This document shows, piece by piece, positions 40,341-40,436 of a DNA stretch of 40,436 bases (positions are counted from its first letter, which is position 1; each line of letters starts with the position of its first letter). The notes beneath the pieces were generated by a model. The model saw nothing but the letters and a program-made list of their open reading frames with translations, was not told the origin of the DNA and made no database searches. A program made the position numbers and the translations under genes. The stretch comes from an uncultured Eubacteriales bacterium. Lineage in GTDB: Bacteria > Bacillota > Clostridia > Lachnospirales > Lachnospiraceae. Location: NCBI GenBank assembly GCA_949289145.1, contig CASEML010000046.1, positions 1 through 40,436 on the forward strand, in the 5' to 3' direction.

Positions 40341-40436
40341 ATGCTACTACCTATTACATTACAAAAAGATTATACCCAAAATGCAGAAGGATATCAATTA
40401 AAACTTCCGCTAGATATTGAAACAATCATCCCCGAA
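40341..40436 (+). CDS. IS1182-family transposase, N-terminal part
   Basis: The ATG at 40341 opens MLLPITLQKDYTQNAEG and continues with YQLKLPLDIETIIPE to the window end, 32 codons. The LPL(D/N)IE..IPE segment is the standard beginning of IS1182 DDE transposases, where it is followed by a conserved dimer helix. The gene continues beyond the window, so whether it is intact is unknown. It lies 100 bp inside the terminal repeat and on the opposite strand to the sortases. Confidence 0.78.
   Translation, partial: MLLPITLQKDYTQNAEGYQLKLPLDIETIIPE

Noticed and set aside
1-40436. CRISPR array, tRNA or rRNA genes
   Set aside because: No regularly spaced direct repeats, no tRNA-like GTTCGAATC arms with cloverleaf and no rRNA-like stretch were seen on reading both strands.

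Overview
The window is low-GC, Gram-positive type DNA from a spore-forming anaerobe, most likely a member of the Lachnospiraceae (Clostridia). The support is the spoIIAA-spoIIAB-sigF operon, an alpha/beta-type small acid-soluble spore protein behind a sigma-G-like promoter, a two-gene minimal SUF system, a DUF6465 protein, a T-box in front of valS, and strong AGGAGG-type ribosome binding sites. I cannot name a genus. Almost every gene is on the minus strand; the exceptions are an AraC regulator, one small membrane protein, a transporter remnant and the transposase entering at the right edge. I saw no rRNA, tRNA or CRISPR array.

Layout. 1-1420: a possible transposase start running off the left edge, then nrtR-pncA (NAD salvage) with an operator-like element over the promoter. 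1535-4102: an AraC regulator followed by three decayed genes (iron alcohol dehydrogenase, EamA permease, GNAT acetyltransferase). 4147-7580: AlkD-like glycosylase, Spx/ArsC protein, PrsA-like foldase lipoprotein and a class D beta-lactamase lipoprotein. 7735-12325: sbcCD, a small membrane protein and a DUF6465 protein with a histone-like tail. 12461-18683: MocR regulator, DUF2225 protein, glnS, a GH13 amylase and a small unknown protein. 18783-23238: the sigma-F operon, a zinc-ribbon/TPR membrane protein, a 49-residue ORF missed by length cut-offs, and folC. 23362-26609: an Rpn-nuclease remnant, then valS with its T-box leader and promoter. 26618-29659: a hypoxanthine-DNA glycosylase overlapping a glycogen-debranching enzyme, an 86-bp inverted-repeat element with an 8-bp target duplication, and an Rpn pseudogene. 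29766-31763: the minimal SUF pair and a spore protein. 31783-33963: padR-HAAS-DUF4097-pspC envelope module. 34021-40207: a tightly overlapped five-gene operon (two class C sortases, MoxR ATPase, DUF58, transglutaminase-like protein). From 40241: the end of an IS1182-type element.

The most interesting points are: (i) the 86-bp MITE-like palindrome flanked by ATATTTTC repeats immediately upstream of the debranching enzyme; (ii) the transglutaminase-fold protein with Ser in place of the catalytic Cys and Glu in place of the Asp, translated together with two pilus-type sortases; (iii) the IS1182 end 33 bp upstream of that operon, which may have replaced its promoter; (iv) the autoregulated PadR envelope module; and (v) a chromosomal class D beta-lactamase anchored as a lipoprotein. 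All family calls are from reading the sequence and recalled family motifs; no database search was run.
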